This document shows, piece by piece, positions 19,260-31,019 of a stretch of DNA of 31,826 nt (positions are counted from its first letter, which is position 1; each line of letters starts with the position of its first letter). Source of the stretch: Oopsacas minuta (Eukaryota; Porifera; Hexactinellida; Lyssacinosida; Leucopsacidae); the NCBI GenBank assembly GCA_024704765.1, contig JAKMXF010000080.1:1-31826 (forward strand), written 5' to 3'. A program made the position numbers and the translations under genes. Under the pieces are notes generated by a model. It searched no databases. It saw nothing but the letters and a program-made list of their open reading frames with translations, and was not told the DNA's origin.

Positions 19260-20637
19260 CTCGAATAATTAGAATTTGTTAGTTATATTTCCCTGATATT
19301 CCCTTTATACTTGACTTAAGATTGATCGAAATGCATTGTATGATCGTTTGGAATGTATTCTTTAATTATTGGTAATAATTACATGTGGTTTGCTTGCCAC
19401 TTCCCTAAACCATTTGCTGTTCAACTCAGTAACCAGACAAACAGCATTCCAATTATACTAAATTTTGTATGTAATTGATACTGGTATAACTATGAACACA
19501 TCAATAAAACTATACAATAGAATTAAATCTGAAACCACATATTTTTACTACAATTCTCATGTTTAATCTCAAGCATATTTACCATATTTTAGGTGATTGT
19601 TGGTTGTGAAGAAAATTTATGTAAATAATCTCATAATCAAATAAATGTCTCATCCGGATCATTATATTGTCTTCCGATAACAATAACTAGTAAATAGAAT
19701 TTCATTTGGCCATATTAATCCCAAATTAGGCGATGTACCTAGTACGTAGCTTATTACAATTTCCTAAATCAAGAGAAATCGTCCTGAGTGAGTTACTAAT
19801 TTTTACTCGATTACCTGAATTTGTCCTAATTAAGCGGAGTTGACTGTCTAATAATACTGACATTGTAGGGACGCAGGAATCACAAACTTACTGTTGCAGC
19901 ATTTACCACATCTCACCATTAATATAAATTGCTAATTATTGGTTCGGAGCGACCACCAAACCTGTTACACCACCTCATAAGGCCCTGTACTGTAAACTTC
20001 CATTATAAGCTAACATCAATTATATGGCTAAACTCACGCTATAACAAAGTGATTCATACACCTCCTCCAGTTCGAAAGTATTGATCTTACTCCGCATATA
20101 TCCTAATGCTGCAGATCACGAAATGTAACCGAGTTCGTACCGGTCCAGAACACTTCGTTATAATGAGAGTGTGTTGCAGTTACAAACTGATTACACTTGC
20201 TCAAGTTTATCTATAATAGACATTTGACCTCGCACATTTGATTCAGGCAAGAAATACCACCCGTATTATACTTGCTATCCAAAACTTGATACCTTTGCTC
20301 TGCACCGGCTAAACATTATCGGGGTATTACAGCGCAAGTGTCAACCCCATACTTTCCAACATGAGTGAAGATAAAAAGCTGGACAGAAGGGGCTAATTGA
20401 GCGGGACATCGTCAGATGCAGCCTATTTGTATTAGACTGGACTACAAAATAGAGGGACAATTAAGGGTTTTGTTAAGTTTTGACTGGACATTAGCCTCAT
20501 TGGCAGTCAACACATATTCGGGGCGAGAAATCGTGGTGTCCCGCCAACCAACGGAGCAGTTGGCAAGTATGGTACGTTTGAACGACTTCACATACACGAT
20601 GCAATTTAGTTGCAAGCATAATAATAAATTAAATGCT
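19260..20637. other. intergenic, nothing recognised
   Basis: There is no gene, transposon terminus pair or RNA that I can name. A 78-codon frame at 20416-20652 runs into the dispersed repeat and shows no family motif. If the exon at 19107-19259 is real, part of this would be intron. Confidence 0.4.
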
Positions 20638-21037
20638 GCATTGTATATTTAGTGTTGTAGGCAGAATTATGTAATAACCAGCTTTCCTTTAAAGTAACAA
20701 GAATTACCTGCAGTGAAATACACTGAATAGCAAAGAAATGAACATGAAAGAGTAGAATAACAAGCATGTGTAACCGCAATATCAACAGTATGAGCATTCC
20801 TATGGTAATTGTAATGTCTAAATTAATACAATTTGACTATAGTGAGTAATATAATTTTCTCCATGGGATTTGGCTTAGGGAGTAAATTTTTCGTAACTTT
20901 GTCAATTTTAATCCGATTTTGGAGTTCTTTAGCTCTATCAACTCCTCTCAACGACTTCTTGAACGGTGCATATAGGGATTTTTGACCACATTAAAAAAGT
21001 TGGGATGTAAGATTCTGCAATTGTACCGAATATTTAT
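20638..21037. repeat. dispersed 400-bp repeat, copy 1
   Basis: It matches the reverse complement of 31428-31826 along its whole length with about one difference in 15 bases by eye. It is non-coding and has no obvious TIR. The boundary at 21037 is sharp; at 20638 the match ends only because the window does. Confidence 0.92.
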
Positions 21038-21680
21038 CCAGAGAGCCAATTTTAATTTTACTTAAATTGCCATTTTCTATTCAGCAAACAGCAAAAATCA
21101 CGTTATGGATATAATTCATGGTGCAAAGCCAAATCAACATATTAATTAGCAACTTGTATCGGATTTTGATTCCAAATTTGTTGGCCAGACTAAATGCATA
21201 TTCACTAAATATGGTTGTATTTTGATATTAATGATGCTTCACGCTAAATGTAGATATATTCCACAATTCAACTCCCACAATAATTTTCACATTACGTACT
21301 TGTCAGTTTTTGCGACTTGATTTGTCATTCATTCAGAAACTCTACTAGATGCTGAAACTAATTTTCCTCACTTTTTGGATTAGGTGAGTGTGAAGGCATT
21401 GTTTTACTGTATATTTTATGGAATATTCCTTACAACAACTGAAACATTTATGACAAACTTAGTTGACCGGGTAACCACCAAGAGGAGAGAGAAGTCTACC
21501 CGGAAAGCTATGTAAAGTTACTCTCACATGGCCACCAGAGAATCAGATTATAACTTCTCCTTCAGCAATCATTTTACATTTTACACTAACGAACATATAA
21601 TTAGTGCAAATTATACCTGCTACCTTAGTCTAACCATGTTTTTCAAGGCTGGGCCAACCAGCGCAGAAATAAATCTACTC
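21038..21680. other. intergenic, nothing recognised
   Basis: AT-rich sequence without identifiable genes. A short frame at 21528-21767 runs into the direct repeat and is not gene-like. Confidence 0.4.
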
Positions 21681-21689
21681 GCATCGCAA

Positions 21690-21950
21690 TCCTCGATCTC
21701 TATCATTCTCCAAACATATTCGAGTAATTACAGTTTGAATGGGCTCTTGACTCGAACTGATAAATAATGAATATTTCGATGCGTATATAACTATATATAT
21801 AACGTGTGTGTGTATGCAAATTATGAAACTGTTAATCTATTCGAAGTCATCGATCTGTATCATTCTCTAAACATCTTATTTAAAGCAATTACAGTTTGGA
21901 TGGTATCTTGACTCGAACTGATAGATAATTAATTATTCGAGATGTATTTT
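21690..21950 (+). repeat. two diverged direct repeats, period 157 bp
   Basis: CGATCTCTATCATTCTCCAA (21693) recurs as CGATCTGTATCATTCTCTAA (21850). Each is followed by AATTACAGTTTG and CTTGACTCGAACTGATA at the same spacing. Each repeat covers about 95 bases and the two have diverged noticeably. Confidence 0.8.
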
Positions 21951-22152
21951 AAATATTCCATAACCTCTGCAGTGACAGTCGCATGAGAGACAATACAGTG
22001 TTGCTATGCTTCAAAGTTCTCCCTGTAGCGGATAATGTACGAGGATCGTGAATATCCGATTTGAGCACACTCCTTAACCCAAGAAATCATTTGGATTCTT
22101 ATAAATCCCATTCTAGTTAGATCATACAGCTTGTCAAAGTTAGTCCTATATA

Positions 22153-23065
22153 CAGTCAAGGGACAAAAGTATTCGACCACACAGTTATATTGTAATAAAT
22201 TGTATGCTCTTTCCCGCTCCTATATATTGTGTAGATTATATTTGTAGCTGCAATCTAGTAGTTTGTATAGAATAAAATATATTTTTCAAGAATTTCCAAA
22301 AAATAATTTTGATTTACACTTTTTGAAGGTGTTAATTAGTAATAATTATTAGATAATTATTGATAATCAAAATATGTGGTAATTCGAAACCTATTAAGAA
22401 TCTATAATTTCTGACTTGATATTTGAATTCTATGTAAGCGAGTTACCACAGATTAAAATTTCCAATGGGATTGAACAATTTTACCAAAGTTATAGAAGAA
22501 TTTCAATTTGTTCACTTGTGCCACTTTTTGCATAATGCGGTACAGGTGGCAGGAAAAAGCGCCACCACAAGGAAATCAACTAGGATTAGGAGGAATAAGT
22601 CAAAGTAATATATTCGAATGATATGACTATGCTAACCCTTGAATTGCAAAATAACCTCTTGGTAGCGGCCACCTGTGTCACCTTGGGCAAAAGGTGGCAC
22701 AAATGGCACAAATTGAAATTATTCTACAACTTTGGTAAAAATTGTTCAATCCCATTGGAAATTTTTAATCTGTGATAACTCGCCTACGTAGAATTCAAAT
22801 ATCAAGTCAGAAATTATAGATTCTTAATAGGCTTTGAATTAACACATATTTTGATTATCAATAACTATCTTATAATTATTAATAATTTACGCCTTCAAAA
22901 AGTGTAAATCGAAAATATTTTTTAGAAATTCTCAAAAACATATTTTTCTACGCAAACTACTAGATTGCAGCTACGAATATAATCTACACAATATATAGGA
23001 GCGGGAAAGAGCATACAATTTTTGACAATATAATTGTGTGGTCGAATAATTTTGTCCCTTGACTA
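22153..23065. mobile_element. foldback element with about 400-bp inverted arms
   Basis: The left end CAGTCAAGGGACAAAAGTAT and the inward-read right end TAGTCAAGGGACAAAATTAT begin inverted arms of about 400 bp (22153 to about 22556, and about 22667 to 23065), separated by roughly 110 bp. TA flanks both ends (22151-22152, 23066-23067). The arms match at an estimated 85-90%. There is no coding frame. The terminus type and TA target fit a non-autonomous Tc1/mariner-dependent element. Folded as RNA it would make a long near-perfect stem. Confidence 0.93.
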
Positions 23066-23182
23066 TACAATTAGTAATACATGGTCACAGTCCTATAAAG
23101 ATATATGAAATATTTAGTTGTTCATTGCTTTAACGATACTTCCCTACATCCGTTCGAGATGATGAAAGAAGAAAAGAGTATA

Positions 23183-24522
23183 CAGGGTGGCCAGAAATTA
23201 TTGATACCATGAATTTCTACTTTTATTTGACCATACTTTGATTTATGTTGTTTCCTAAGTATGTATAATGATATTTCATTTATGTTCATTACCGATTCAA
23301 TCTTTGTCGCAATTTTTGAATTTCAAATATCAAAAATTAGTGAAATTTTAGATAATAAATTTAACCACAATTTCCTATCTTTTATTAGCTTCATTATCAT
23401 GAATATTGAGATTCGTTCACGTGCTATTGGTATGATATATGGCGCATGACACAGAAAGATGTAGCTAATCGTCTTAGTAAGGGAATTGCCGCTACTAAAA
23501 GTTGGAAACGCCATATCAATAACCAGAGTCTCCACCATAGACATGGTGGAGAAAGGCCGCCAAAATTGAATCCAGTGGCAAAGGTGGTAATATCAAAGTT
23601 TTTGGGAAAAAGACATCAGTCCATAAGGAAATTGAGTGCAAAATTGAAATCTAAAGGACATTCTATTTCGAAAAGTACTGTACACTCTAATTTGAAGAAG
23701 TCTGTTGGCGCTAAACCCTTCAAAAGGCCCAAACAACCGAAATTGACACCAAACATAAGGAAACAGACTTTTGTTCCGCCAAAAATATCGAAATTGGTCA
23801 GTGGATGATTGGAAATACATTCTTTGGAGTGGTGAGTCTCAATTTGAACTTTTTCATCCTTCAAACGATCAAAATGACCGAATTTGGGCAAAGAGTTCAG
23901 CAAATATACCCCCTCAGCAAACAGTAAAATTTCCTCAAAGAGTCATGGTATGGGGCATGATGAGCTTTCAAGCGGTCTCTGAACTACACATAATACCTCC
24001 TAAACAAAATATTAATGCCGCCTATTATACGGATGAGATATTGGCCATAACCTGTAAAGATGCAATTAAACGCAAAAGAAAGACAGGAAATATCTTGCAG
24101 AAGAGAATGCTCCAGACCCGTTGAAATCGATATTCATGCAAGATGGTGCTCCATCTCACAGGGGCCAAAATTTCGCAAGAATGGTGTTATAAACACTTAC
24201 GTAATTTTTGGCAGAAAGAAGTGTGGCCAGGTAATTCGCCAGACCTTAACCCCATTGAAAATCTTTGGGCAATACTCAAGCAGAAGCTTGAGGAGGCACC
24301 ACAGCCGGACAACCTTCAAGACCTCATATTTCTTCTGAAAAATGCTTGGTCAAACATAGATTCTTCGCTCCTCGAAAATTTAATAGTAGGCCTGCAGAAT
24401 AGAATTGCAAAATGCATAGAATTAGAAGGAGATTATATAGGTAAATGAAATGAATAAATAGTGGGTAGTTTTCGAAACTTATAGCAACTTATGAAAGGTA
24501 TCAATAATTACTGGATACCCAG
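23183..24522 (+). mobile_element. Tc1-like element with TIRs and TA duplication
   Basis: The left terminus is CAGGGTGGCCAGAAATTATT. The right, read inward, is CTGGGTATCCAGTAATTATT. TA flanks both (23181-23182, 24523-24524). The length is 1340 bp. The contig ends five bases after the element. Confidence 0.93.
23399..24448 (+). pseudogene. Tc1-like DD34E transposase, nearly intact
   Basis: It starts at ATG 23399 (MNIEIRSRAIGMIYGA), shifts frame at about 23446, then runs open to 23808 through both helix-turn-helix domains: QKDVANRLSKGIAATKSWKR, and HQSIRKLSAKLKSKGHSISK then VHSNLKKSVGAKPFKRPKQP. After another shift, 23771-24124 reads WKYILWSGESQFELFHPSN, where the first catalytic Asp is Gly, and VMVWGMMSF. 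FMQDGAPSHRG near 24137 holds the second Asp. From 24143 the last frame is open to 24448 with SPDLNPIENLWAIL (the Glu) and ends GDYIGK. Only about three frameshifts, but the lost Asp makes even a joined protein inactive. Confidence 0.92.
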
Positions 24523-24527
24523 TACAG

Positions 24528-24528
24528 N
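24528..24528. other. assembly gap (single N) between contigs 4 and 5
   Basis: It lies between the end of a Tc1 element and an array of direct and inverted 18-mers, which probably caused the break. Confidence 0.9.
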
Positions 24529-24537
24529 ACATTTTGA

Positions 24538-24651
24538 TGCGGGTCAAAATCCTACGCATATATTACATCGTAGGATTTTGACCCGCACCATGGATATGCT
24601 ATTAGGATTTTGTATTGCGGGTCAAAATCCTACGCGGGTCAAAATCCTACG
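24538..24651. repeat. array of direct and inverted 18-mers (GCGGGTCAAAATCCTACG)
   Basis: Plus-strand copies lie at 24539-24556, 24617-24634 and 24634-24651, the last two in tandem at 17-bp period sharing one G. A perfect inverted copy lies at 24569-24586. Partial pieces (TTTTGATGCGGG and TAGGATTTTG) are at about 24531 and 24603. The first copy and the inverted copy form a 19-bp perfect hairpin with a 12-base loop. It is GC-richer than its surroundings and directly follows the assembly gap. Confidence 0.95.
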
Positions 24652-25459
24652 CAACAGGTCTTAATTTAGAATGCGAAGTTAAGAGACATCTATATCTCGT
24701 AATGTATTATAGACTGAGCTTCGTAGAGCTAAATCTGTTTATGGTTTAAATTGTTGGAAATTGAAAATTGAATAACAAAGTTTCAGTAGAAGATCCCATT
24801 GACCGAGAATTTCAGCGATTGAATTAATCAATAAGTCCGAAAATTCATGTTAATTATGTTTGAGCAATTGATAAATGGGTCTGTAGCATAAATTACTGAG
24901 GTGCGTTTAATACAAGGCCGTGCAAGCCCAATTTTACCTGACACGGTCAAATATAACTAGAGCAGAGACCAAGACTCCTACTGAATTATGACCATTCTTT
25001 GCCTAATAAGGATATACTGAGAAAATATTATTCCATCATTAGTGCACAGTAATTTGAAAAATGATCCGATAATTTATCCAAACCCGATAATTATTGTATT
25101 GAACAATCAAGCGATATGGATCTACGTATTTTCTTATCGATTGAGTTACATGTGAATATATACGTATAGTTACCAACTATCTAGATTCTATATGTAGCCA
25201 CTATTTTCAGTGGCCTTGCTGTGACCAGGCCAGATTGTATTACTGGCACGACCCCGGACACTGTATGCATAGACAATGAATGGACAGTAACTATAGAAAA
25301 TTGAGACATGGAAAACATATCGGCTCTATACTACATGTCACACATTAACAGTTTAAATTATTGTTTTCAAGAATGATTTGATAAAAATGTTGATTGTAGA
25401 CTGATCACAAAATTCTTGAAATATATATAAAAATGAAAATGTACTAGTAATACATAAAG
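24652..25459. other. intergenic, nothing recognised
   Basis: AT-rich with no credible gene or transposon terminus pair. Confidence 0.45.
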
Positions 25460-26011
25460 ATGAAATTATTCTATGACGAAATTAGGGAACGGATCCTGAC
25501 CTTGATGAAGTTACCTCTGGGAACGAAAGAATTTTGGGAGAAGAGTTTCCAAATATTTATAGGCGAATCAAGCAAATTTTACAAAATAACCTCAATATAT
25601 AATAAATCTATCAACTACAATAACCAACAAAGGTCTGGTAGACGTTTGACTGGACTAAAAGTAGGTTTTGTCTCAATAAAACATGTTGTGCAAAAAAATA
25701 TTCCGAAATTGAATCATATAATGAGGAAGTATCGCGACTTTTGCTATTCTCACACATTTCGAATCCTTTCTGAATTACCTTCAAATCTATTTATGATCTC
25801 GATTTAAGGCGTATTACGAAGTCTGTGAATTAGGAACATGATTTTCGGTCCAAGAATTGTTTAGATGACTGCAAGGAATTTGGAAATATTTTGTACAATT
25901 CATTCATTGATCAGTCTACATATAAGTCAGATCCCAACATTGCAGGCGAGAATTTTATATCAAAACTATATCACGCAGAATTAAAAGTAACATCTAAAAA
26001 ATTTGGTTAAA
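25460..26011 (+). pseudogene. unassigned open frames, possible gene remnant
   Basis: A frame from ATG 25460 to 25807 (115 codons) begins MKLFYDEIRERILTLMKLPL and ends SELPSNLFMISI. A second open piece (25838-26011) in another frame reads DDCKEFGNILYNSFIDQ and then a Lys-rich end. Both lack low-complexity runs and could be one coding region with a break or small intron between. No motif or family is recognised, and the basic, aromatic-rich composition may simply reflect AT-rich DNA. Confidence 0.25.
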
Positions 26012-26486
26012 TGACATTTCAATACACTAAAAGTGAATAGAAAACTGCGCCGTGCCGAATATATAAGTAAATGCAAATTCTATAGAACATCTACTACGTA
26101 CATGAATTTCAAAAGACTTTGGCAATCGAATTTGTAAATTAAAAAAGTTTCAAATAAATTAGTCGATGAAATACTTAAATTTGATGAGGTGGCAAAGATC
26201 CCTTGATAATATCTCTATCCACATTCCCTCACCTAATTCAAACCCTATAATTCATAAGGATTTATTGTTAACATAACTTCTAATGTAGCCGTGTTAATAT
26301 GAACACAAACTGACCGTCAAAAGTATATTCTCCATATCCAGAGGAATACCAATTTGAAAATCTTTTTGAGGGACCTATTCGAAATCCGGGAATTGATATT
26401 TACTAGGTTTCACTGTAATTATAATCTGAATATGGTGTATAGCCTTTTGTATTTGCTATATGTTATTGAACAATAACGAAGAGTAA
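26012..26486. other. intergenic, nothing recognised
   Basis: AT-rich spacer before the mariner. No feature seen. Confidence 0.45.
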
Positions 26487-26488
26487 TA

Positions 26489-27815
26489 CAGGGGTATTCA
26501 ATATAAACTAATCACTATATATTTTTAATGAAATAGTAATTCTAAGCTAGTATTTCTCAGTGCAATTATATAGAACCATATTTCAACTTTCTAACAAAAC
26601 TGAGAGAGAGTTGATCACTTAATTATTTCCCAAGTTTTAGTTATTTTTAGAAACCTACATTTTATCCTTTACATTTTTCATGGCTTCTTGTCCAAATTTT
26701 TTGAACTTGAACAACGAACATACATCAAATTTCGCACCATTCTCGAAATCCCTCCAAAGTCTATTCATGACTAGTTGGCAACGATATGTAGAGAAAATAC
26801 TTTATCGTATCCAACTGTCAGAAGGTGGGTGAGCCTATTTAGGGAAGGTAGGACCACTGTCCAAGACGCCCCTCGTCCTGGAGCACCAAACTGGCGACCA
26901 ACAATGACAAATTGAGTGAAGTAAAGGAATATGTTGAGTCTTTTCCGCATTCTTCGGTTGAGGAGGTGCTAACTATGTTGGCATTTCAACGGAAGTGCAC
27001 ACACAATTCTAAAGGCGGATTTAGAACTGAGGAAGGTCCAAGTGCGATGGGTACCACATTGCTTAACTTTTCCACAAAAGGACGCGAGACTCCAAATGGC
27101 TAAGGAAAACCTTGAAATTTATGAAGGGAGTGAACCTAGGCGGTTATTAGAGATAGTAACAGGAGATGAAACATGGATACAATTCAAACCACTGATCAGA
27201 AAGCAAGATGACAGGGATGGCTAAACAAGGGAGAGGTACCCCAGCTGTTTGTGTGTCCGACTTCCGTGCCCCGAAGGTCTTGTACTGCATATTTTTCGAT
27301 GGCCTAGGTCCTGTAGTTCAAATCCCTGTTCCCAAAGGTCAGACACTCACAGGACAATTTTACGCAGATGTGGAGTTGCCTGAGGTCGAAAGCATCGTCT
27401 TAAGTGTCGTCCAAAGACTGGAACTCGTGGTCTCAAAATTTTGCACGATAATGCTAGACCGCATAAATCTTTGGCTGTAAGGCAAAAAATTAAGGATATG
27501 CGTTGGACGAAGTTCCACATCCACCTTACTCCCCTGATATAGCCCCATGTGACTTCTGGCTGTTTAGAAAACTCAAAGATAACCTCTCCCGACGCGAATT
27601 TGAGGATCGGTTCAGCCTTGGTCGGGAATTTACAGATACTCTGAAGTCATACCCAAGGATGAGTACAGAAAGACATTTGAAAATTGGATTAAAAGGTTAA
27701 ATTCAGTTGTAGCGTATAAAGGAGACTACTTTGAACATTCATATCAAAAATAACCAACTTTACACAAGGATTTATAGTTTTAGATGGTATGATTAGTATT
27801 TATTGAATGCCCCTG
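26489..27815 (+). mobile_element. mariner element, complete ends
   Basis: The left terminus is CAGGGGTATTCAATATAAAC. The right, read inward, is CAGGGGCATTCAATAAATAC. TA flanks both (26487-26488, 27816-27817). The length is 1327 bp. Close copies in this window are 11425-12474 and 1-148, so this subfamily spread comparatively recently. Confidence 0.95.
26680..27753 (+). pseudogene. mariner (DD34D) transposase, frame-shifted
   Basis: The first usable ATG is 26680. The helix-turn-helix region with the WVSLFREGR-type motif is interrupted by a TGA at about 26830. Open pieces follow: 26912-27103; 27042-27224 with FPQKDARLQMAKENLEIYEG and VTGDETWI (first Asp); 27208-27480 with PVPKGQTLTGQFYADVELPE and, in the neighbouring frame, ILHDNARPH (second Asp); and 27503-27700 with HPPYSPDIAPCDFWLF (third Asp). 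It ends YFEHSYQK at 27753. All three acidic residues are kept but in at least four different frame segments, so no working protein is made. Confidence 0.9.
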
Positions 27816-27817
27816 TA

Positions 27818-28949
27818 TGATAAGAATCATCTACACAAGATTTGTGAAACAATTCTTTCATGGGCAACAAGTCCTCTGATCTTGAATTGTCTTAATAAAT
27901 TACATTATATGAGCCTATAAGTCGGCACTTTGGGTATTCAATCAGTGATAAAAATTGCACTGAAATCCTCCCGCATCTAAAGTCGATAAACAGTTACTTG
28001 TACATGCCGTGGACGAATTTATGTCCTTAATTTCGATATCGGTCGAGTCATGTATCAATTGTATTTAATGCGGTGAAAATAAAACGAAAATTTGTGATTG
28101 TATGACGTCAAAAAGATAATTAATCTCATATTTCGAGCTGAGAAGTTGTTAAAGGAAATAAATAAATTCTAGCGCCCTTTCCGTTACGAATGTAACACAT
28201 TGGCAGTAATCGGTTATAGTAGAGATTTTGAATATTGTTGGGTCATGAAGGAGTAATTTTAAGCCTTTTTAGGACGCATTATGCGGCGTTGACATAGAAC
28301 AGATTTTCAACCCGAGAGAGCTTCGACCTCAAAAATTGATTGAAATTGGTTCCCAAAATCAAAATCAAGAGTAACTCCTACTTATAGCAAATTTATTGAA
28401 ATCCGGGTTGAAAAAAATCCGAAAAGTTTCATCTAAATTACACGAAAAATGATTTTTATGAATTAACCAAATACTTCCGGGGAAATATGTGATTTTAAGA
28501 AGTTAAGAAGGATCCATCTTCAACAGCTATATTTAGCAGCTTTCAAGTGGACCTTTAGACCAATTATTAAGACACTAAAATTCATCTAACGGCTTCAGGG
28601 TTAACTGAAACGAATTTTAATCTAGATATTCGTGATTAATGAAACTTCTTACTATGTTATGAGATTTGTAACAAAATATCTCTATTAATGTATCAAATTA
28701 GACCATTTTATTACTCTCGTAATACAATTAGTATAGATTCACACATAACTCATACAGATTATTGTATTTAATAGTACAGTATAGATAGATATCGATTGAA
28801 AAGTAGAGTATTGACTAGGTAGTATGAGGGTTGGGGGACTATATTCAAAGAAAACAACAGCAAAACTAGATTATCTAGTTCCACAGGAGAATAAGAAGAA
28901 ATGCAAATCCATGCTATTCAGCCAGAATTCATATTGCAGAATAGCACAT
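27818..28949. other. intergenic, nothing recognised
   Basis: No gene, transposon terminus pair or RNA seen. The frame at 28824-29024 crosses a MITE boundary and is not real. Confidence 0.45.
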
Positions 28950-28957
28950 AACAAAGT

Positions 28958-29231
28958 CAGTACCGGATTCAGGAGTGTTCGGAGTGTGCGGCCGAACAGG
29001 GGCCCCACAACTCAATGTCATTAATTTTATACGCACTGTAATTCTACTTTAATCACTATAAATCTTATACTACAAATGCTATAACATAACCTCCGCATGA
29101 ATACAATAAACACAAGCATTCTAAATTGAGGAATTGGGACAGGTGTGCGAACCGTTACAGCTTGGAATTGGCTTCAGAGGGCTCCGGGAATTGCCCTTGA
29201 ACAGGCACCCACATCCCTAAATCCGGCACTA
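28958..29231. mobile_element. small non-autonomous hAT element (MITE)
   Basis: The left end is CAGTACCGGATTCAGGAGTG. The right, read inward, is TAGTGCCGGATTTAGGGATG, both of the CAGTGCCGGATTTAGG type seen in hAT elements. The flanking octamers AACAAAGT and ACCAAATT agree at 6 of 8 positions, fitting an old 8-bp duplication. The length is 274 bp, with no coding capacity. Confidence 0.72.
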
Positions 29232-29239
29232 ACCAAATT

Positions 29240-31019
29240 CTACTAACATTAGGCTTAAACTATGATCATAAAGTTACAATAAAATTATTAATCGCTTTTG
29301 TTGCAGTATATTCCTTATCAAACTCACTGAATTATATCACTAAAGTAATGGTAGCTACTAATGTATTTTGACCGTGGATGTACTAGTATACAATTTATAT
29401 TAATACTGTGATATTTTTAGTTATCCAATAATTACAATTGATATAAGATACTATTAGAACCACAAAATCAATCTTATAATAAATAAAATTATTATTAGGT
29501 TGAGTTCTCAGATGAATTCACTACTAATCCATATGGAAAAAATATTTTACATAATTGTAACCCATAATGATTGTATATATATATATATATATATATTTGC
29601 AGTTCTTTTACACTAATATTTGGTCCTTTTCTTCTCTTCTGTGTTCTGCATGATGGTACACCATTTTCACCATATTACCTCTGTACCCTACTTCCAATAC
29701 CCTTGTAAAACATTTTGATATAAAATAATTGAAGAATATCGCCATTGTTAAAAAAAACATATATGGGATCGTTATATTGGAAAGAGATACCATATCTAAA
29801 TGCTATAGAAGTGCTGGGAAAACCGGGAATTAGTAGAAATGAGTAATTCTTATTTTAGCATAATTTTAAAGATTCTCGAGTGAATATTCATTAAGGTTGG
29901 CATCCGTGGTCTCTAAAGTAAATCAAGAACGAACAACCTTGTGTCAAAATTTTCGATATTTTGCCTAAGTACTCATAGATCATTTCCTATAAATTCACTA
30001 TGAGATTAAAAATGCACAATTGTACTTTATAGAAGGCATCAAATAATGAGATATTTGAATAAGTAATGCATATTAGACACATACTTTGACATTCCTCAAA
30101 TTTTGTAGCATATATAAACTAGTAAATGCGATTAATCAATATGTATGTTTGTATGTCTAGGATTGATTCAAGAAACTGGAGCCGAAGGGCTGATTTTTGG
30201 CATACAGGGGTATTTTGGCCTGGCTCGAAAATTTTGAGTCTTCGACGAAATTGAGACATTAGACGAAATTATGATGTCATCATAACCATTTTAGATTTAC
30301 GAAAAATCAGATTATTAACTACTGCTCAGCCAATATACAGGATAGAAGTTTGAAATTTGAATCACAGGTACCCTTCAATGTGACAAATGTCCTTAAGTCA
30401 TGATTTTGACCAAAAGTTAACTAATCATGGGATTATTACAACTGCACAAATAAATCAAAATATTCCAAATTTGGAAAAATTTCAGAATTTCATAGTACCC
30501 GAGGCAATAAGTGCCGAGATTACTAACTAAAAGCGACATTGCATCTCCAGTATCACCGCAGAAGGCCATCGAATGAAATTTGGAAGGGCCATGGATAATA
30601 CAATCTTAAAATTATTTTATACACAATGTACGAAGTGGCGAGTATATCCCTTTGCGTAGCCACAAAAGTAACAAGAAATTTATCTGTGTAATGCTGAATC
30701 AAACCTGATGCGTAACGACAGAGCAAGTATTGTCATAAAAGTTGGTATTCTACAAATCTGTAGAACATAATTCAGATAAAATGCACTGTTTCGGCAAATA
30801 TTGAAGCTAAATACATGTTGGGCAAACCACCGGGCAGATTACACATCGTGCTACCTTGAAATCATTAGACAAACAAAGCAATAACACTCTATACGTTCTA
30901 ATTAAAAATACGCTAGATTATGCAGACAAAAAAAGGATATGCGGTAGAAGTATGACTTCAGAAATTATTGAAACGCGGTATTTGAAAAATATTTAATATA
31001 AAACATAGAGAAGACAAAC
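29240..31019. other. intergenic or RBM22 intron, nothing else recognised
   Basis: On the minus strand this lies downstream of the RBM22 splice donor, so it would be intron 1 of that gene if the contig is intact. I looked for later RBM22 exons (the CCCH finger, the RRM) and saw none here or further left in the contig. The segment around 30160-30540 is less AT-rich and reads like a worn repeat, but I have no second copy to show it. Confidence 0.45.
29574..29596. repeat. (TA)n microsatellite
   Basis: About eleven uninterrupted TA units. Confidence 0.95.

Noticed and set aside
20416-20652. 78-codon frame
   Set aside because: No motif, runs into a dispersed repeat, and has no splice or start context beyond chance.
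23593-23903. Minus-strand frames
   Set aside because: They are shadows of the Tc1 transposase on the plus strand.
28824-29024. 66-codon frame
   Set aside because: It crosses the left boundary of a hAT MITE and has no family resemblance.
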